Positions 4,703 through 5,120 of a stretch of 5,120 nucleotides of DNA are shown here, in pieces. This DNA is from Nitrospinota bacterium. Its GTDB lineage: Bacteria > JAUXIQ01. Below the pieces are notes generated by a model. It saw only the letters and a program-made list of their open reading frames with translations. It had not been told where the DNA came from and made no database searches. The stretch is taken from contig JAUXIQ010000179.1 in assembly GCA_030620925.1 (NCBI GenBank), positions 1 to 5,120 on the forward strand, read 5' to 3'. Positions within the stretch are counted from its first letter, which is position 1, and each line of letters opens with the position of its first letter. Both the position numbers and the translations under genes were made by a program.

Positions 4703-5120
4703 ATGAGCATTATAAGAGAAACAATAGCTGGAAGAAAAATAAAAAGTCGTATTCTTATCGCTTTTCTGACCGTTTTAATTGTGGGGATATGGGCACGGCC
4801 TCCCCTCGCCCGGGAATCGGGCATCAAACTCCCTTCCAGTTCGTCGGGCCAGGGGGAGAAAATACTCAAACTGGGGCTTAAAGAGGCCGTCGGTATTTCG
4901 CTTCTTAACAATTTGGAAATAGAGGCGGAAAAATATAACCCTCAGATTGCCGAAACGGTATTAGCAAGGGCTAAATCGGAGTTCCACCCCGTGATATTTG
5001 GCGGCGTCGACGCCGAACGGAACGTAAAGCCCTCGGGGAGCAGTGTATTCTCAATCGAGGCCGTCAACAATGAATTTAATTTTAACGCCGGACTCAAGTC
5101 CAAATTTATCACCGGCGGCA
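4703..5120 (+). CDS. TolC-family outer-membrane efflux protein, N-terminal 139 residues
   Basis: The frame from ATG 4703 is open to the right edge. Residues 1-36 look like a signal peptide: a basic start (RKIKSR, 11-16), a hydrophobic core (17-30) and possible cleavage after Ala31 or Ala36. The mature part begins with LKLGLKEAVGISLLNNLEIE (55-74), then YNPQIAETVLARAKSEFHP (78-96), the usual first repeat of outer-membrane efflux proteins, in which an EA..A..NN helix is followed by an alanine-rich helix ending in F.P. Such proteins form trimeric channels for type I secretion or for RND/MFS/ABC efflux pumps. About 300 further residues are expected beyond the window. ATG 4670 and GTG 4661 are in-frame alternatives with poorer ribosome sites. 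It diverges from the desulfurase operon; its pump partner is probably encoded downstream, unseen. Confidence 0.87.
   Translation, partial: MSIIRETIAGRKIKSRILIAFLTVLIVGIWARPPLARESGIKLPSSSSGQGEKILKLGLKEAVGISLLNNLEIEAEKYNPQIAETVLARAKSEFHPVIFGGVDAERNVKPSGSSVFSIEAVNNEFNFNAGLKSKFITGG

Overview
The window reads as ordinary chromosomal DNA from a diderm, probably anaerobic bacterium. A TolC-type outer-membrane protein with a signal peptide points to an outer membrane. A cysteine desulfurase of the GLHCSP subclass next to a DUF3343 protein is a pairing common in anaerobes such as Desulfobacterota and Clostridia-like lineages. Coding DNA is moderately GC-rich and uses ATA and AGG codons freely. Only one of the six genes has a clearly assigned ATG start without a rival; GTG and TTG starts are common. 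The phylum cannot be fixed from this sequence. No RNA gene, mobile element or CRISPR array was seen.

Layout, left to right. (1) Positions 1-1330, minus strand: a 14-TM-type (DHA2, EmrB/QacA) MFS drug/proton antiporter, cut off at its C-terminus by the window edge. (2) Positions 1331-1527: a compact divergent control region with a good sigma70-type promoter for the transporter, a likely extended -10 promoter for the next gene, and two GC-rich dyads that look like operators. (3) Positions 1528-1827, plus strand: a small glutaredoxin-like protein with a CSLC motif. (4) Positions 4287 down to 1779, minus strand: a three-gene set consisting of a UPF0104/LPG-synthase-type membrane protein, a cysteine desulfurase (4-bp GTGA overlap with the membrane protein) and a DUF3343 protein (62 bp further on). 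The DUF3343 gene runs 49 bp into the 3' end of the glutaredoxin-like gene from the opposite strand. (5) Positions 4288-4702: an AT-rich divergent intergenic region with a candidate promoter for each direction and a short tandem repeat. (6) Positions 4703-5120, plus strand: the N-terminal part of a TolC-family outer-membrane efflux protein, cut off by the right edge.

How the genes may work together. The cysteine desulfurase can form an enzyme persulfide (or release Se from selenocysteine). DUF3343 proteins are classed as putative Se/S carriers, so the two may form a sulfur or selenium relay; the glutaredoxin-like protein is another thiol-active neighbour but is on the opposite strand with its own promoter. 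The membrane protein is translationally coupled to the desulfurase but has no known functional tie to it. The MFS pump and the TolC-type protein lie at opposite ends in different transcription units, so a joint efflux system is possible but not shown. I found no convincing new system; the most interesting points are the dyads in the divergent promoter region, the convergent gene overlap and the possible sulfur/selenium relay.
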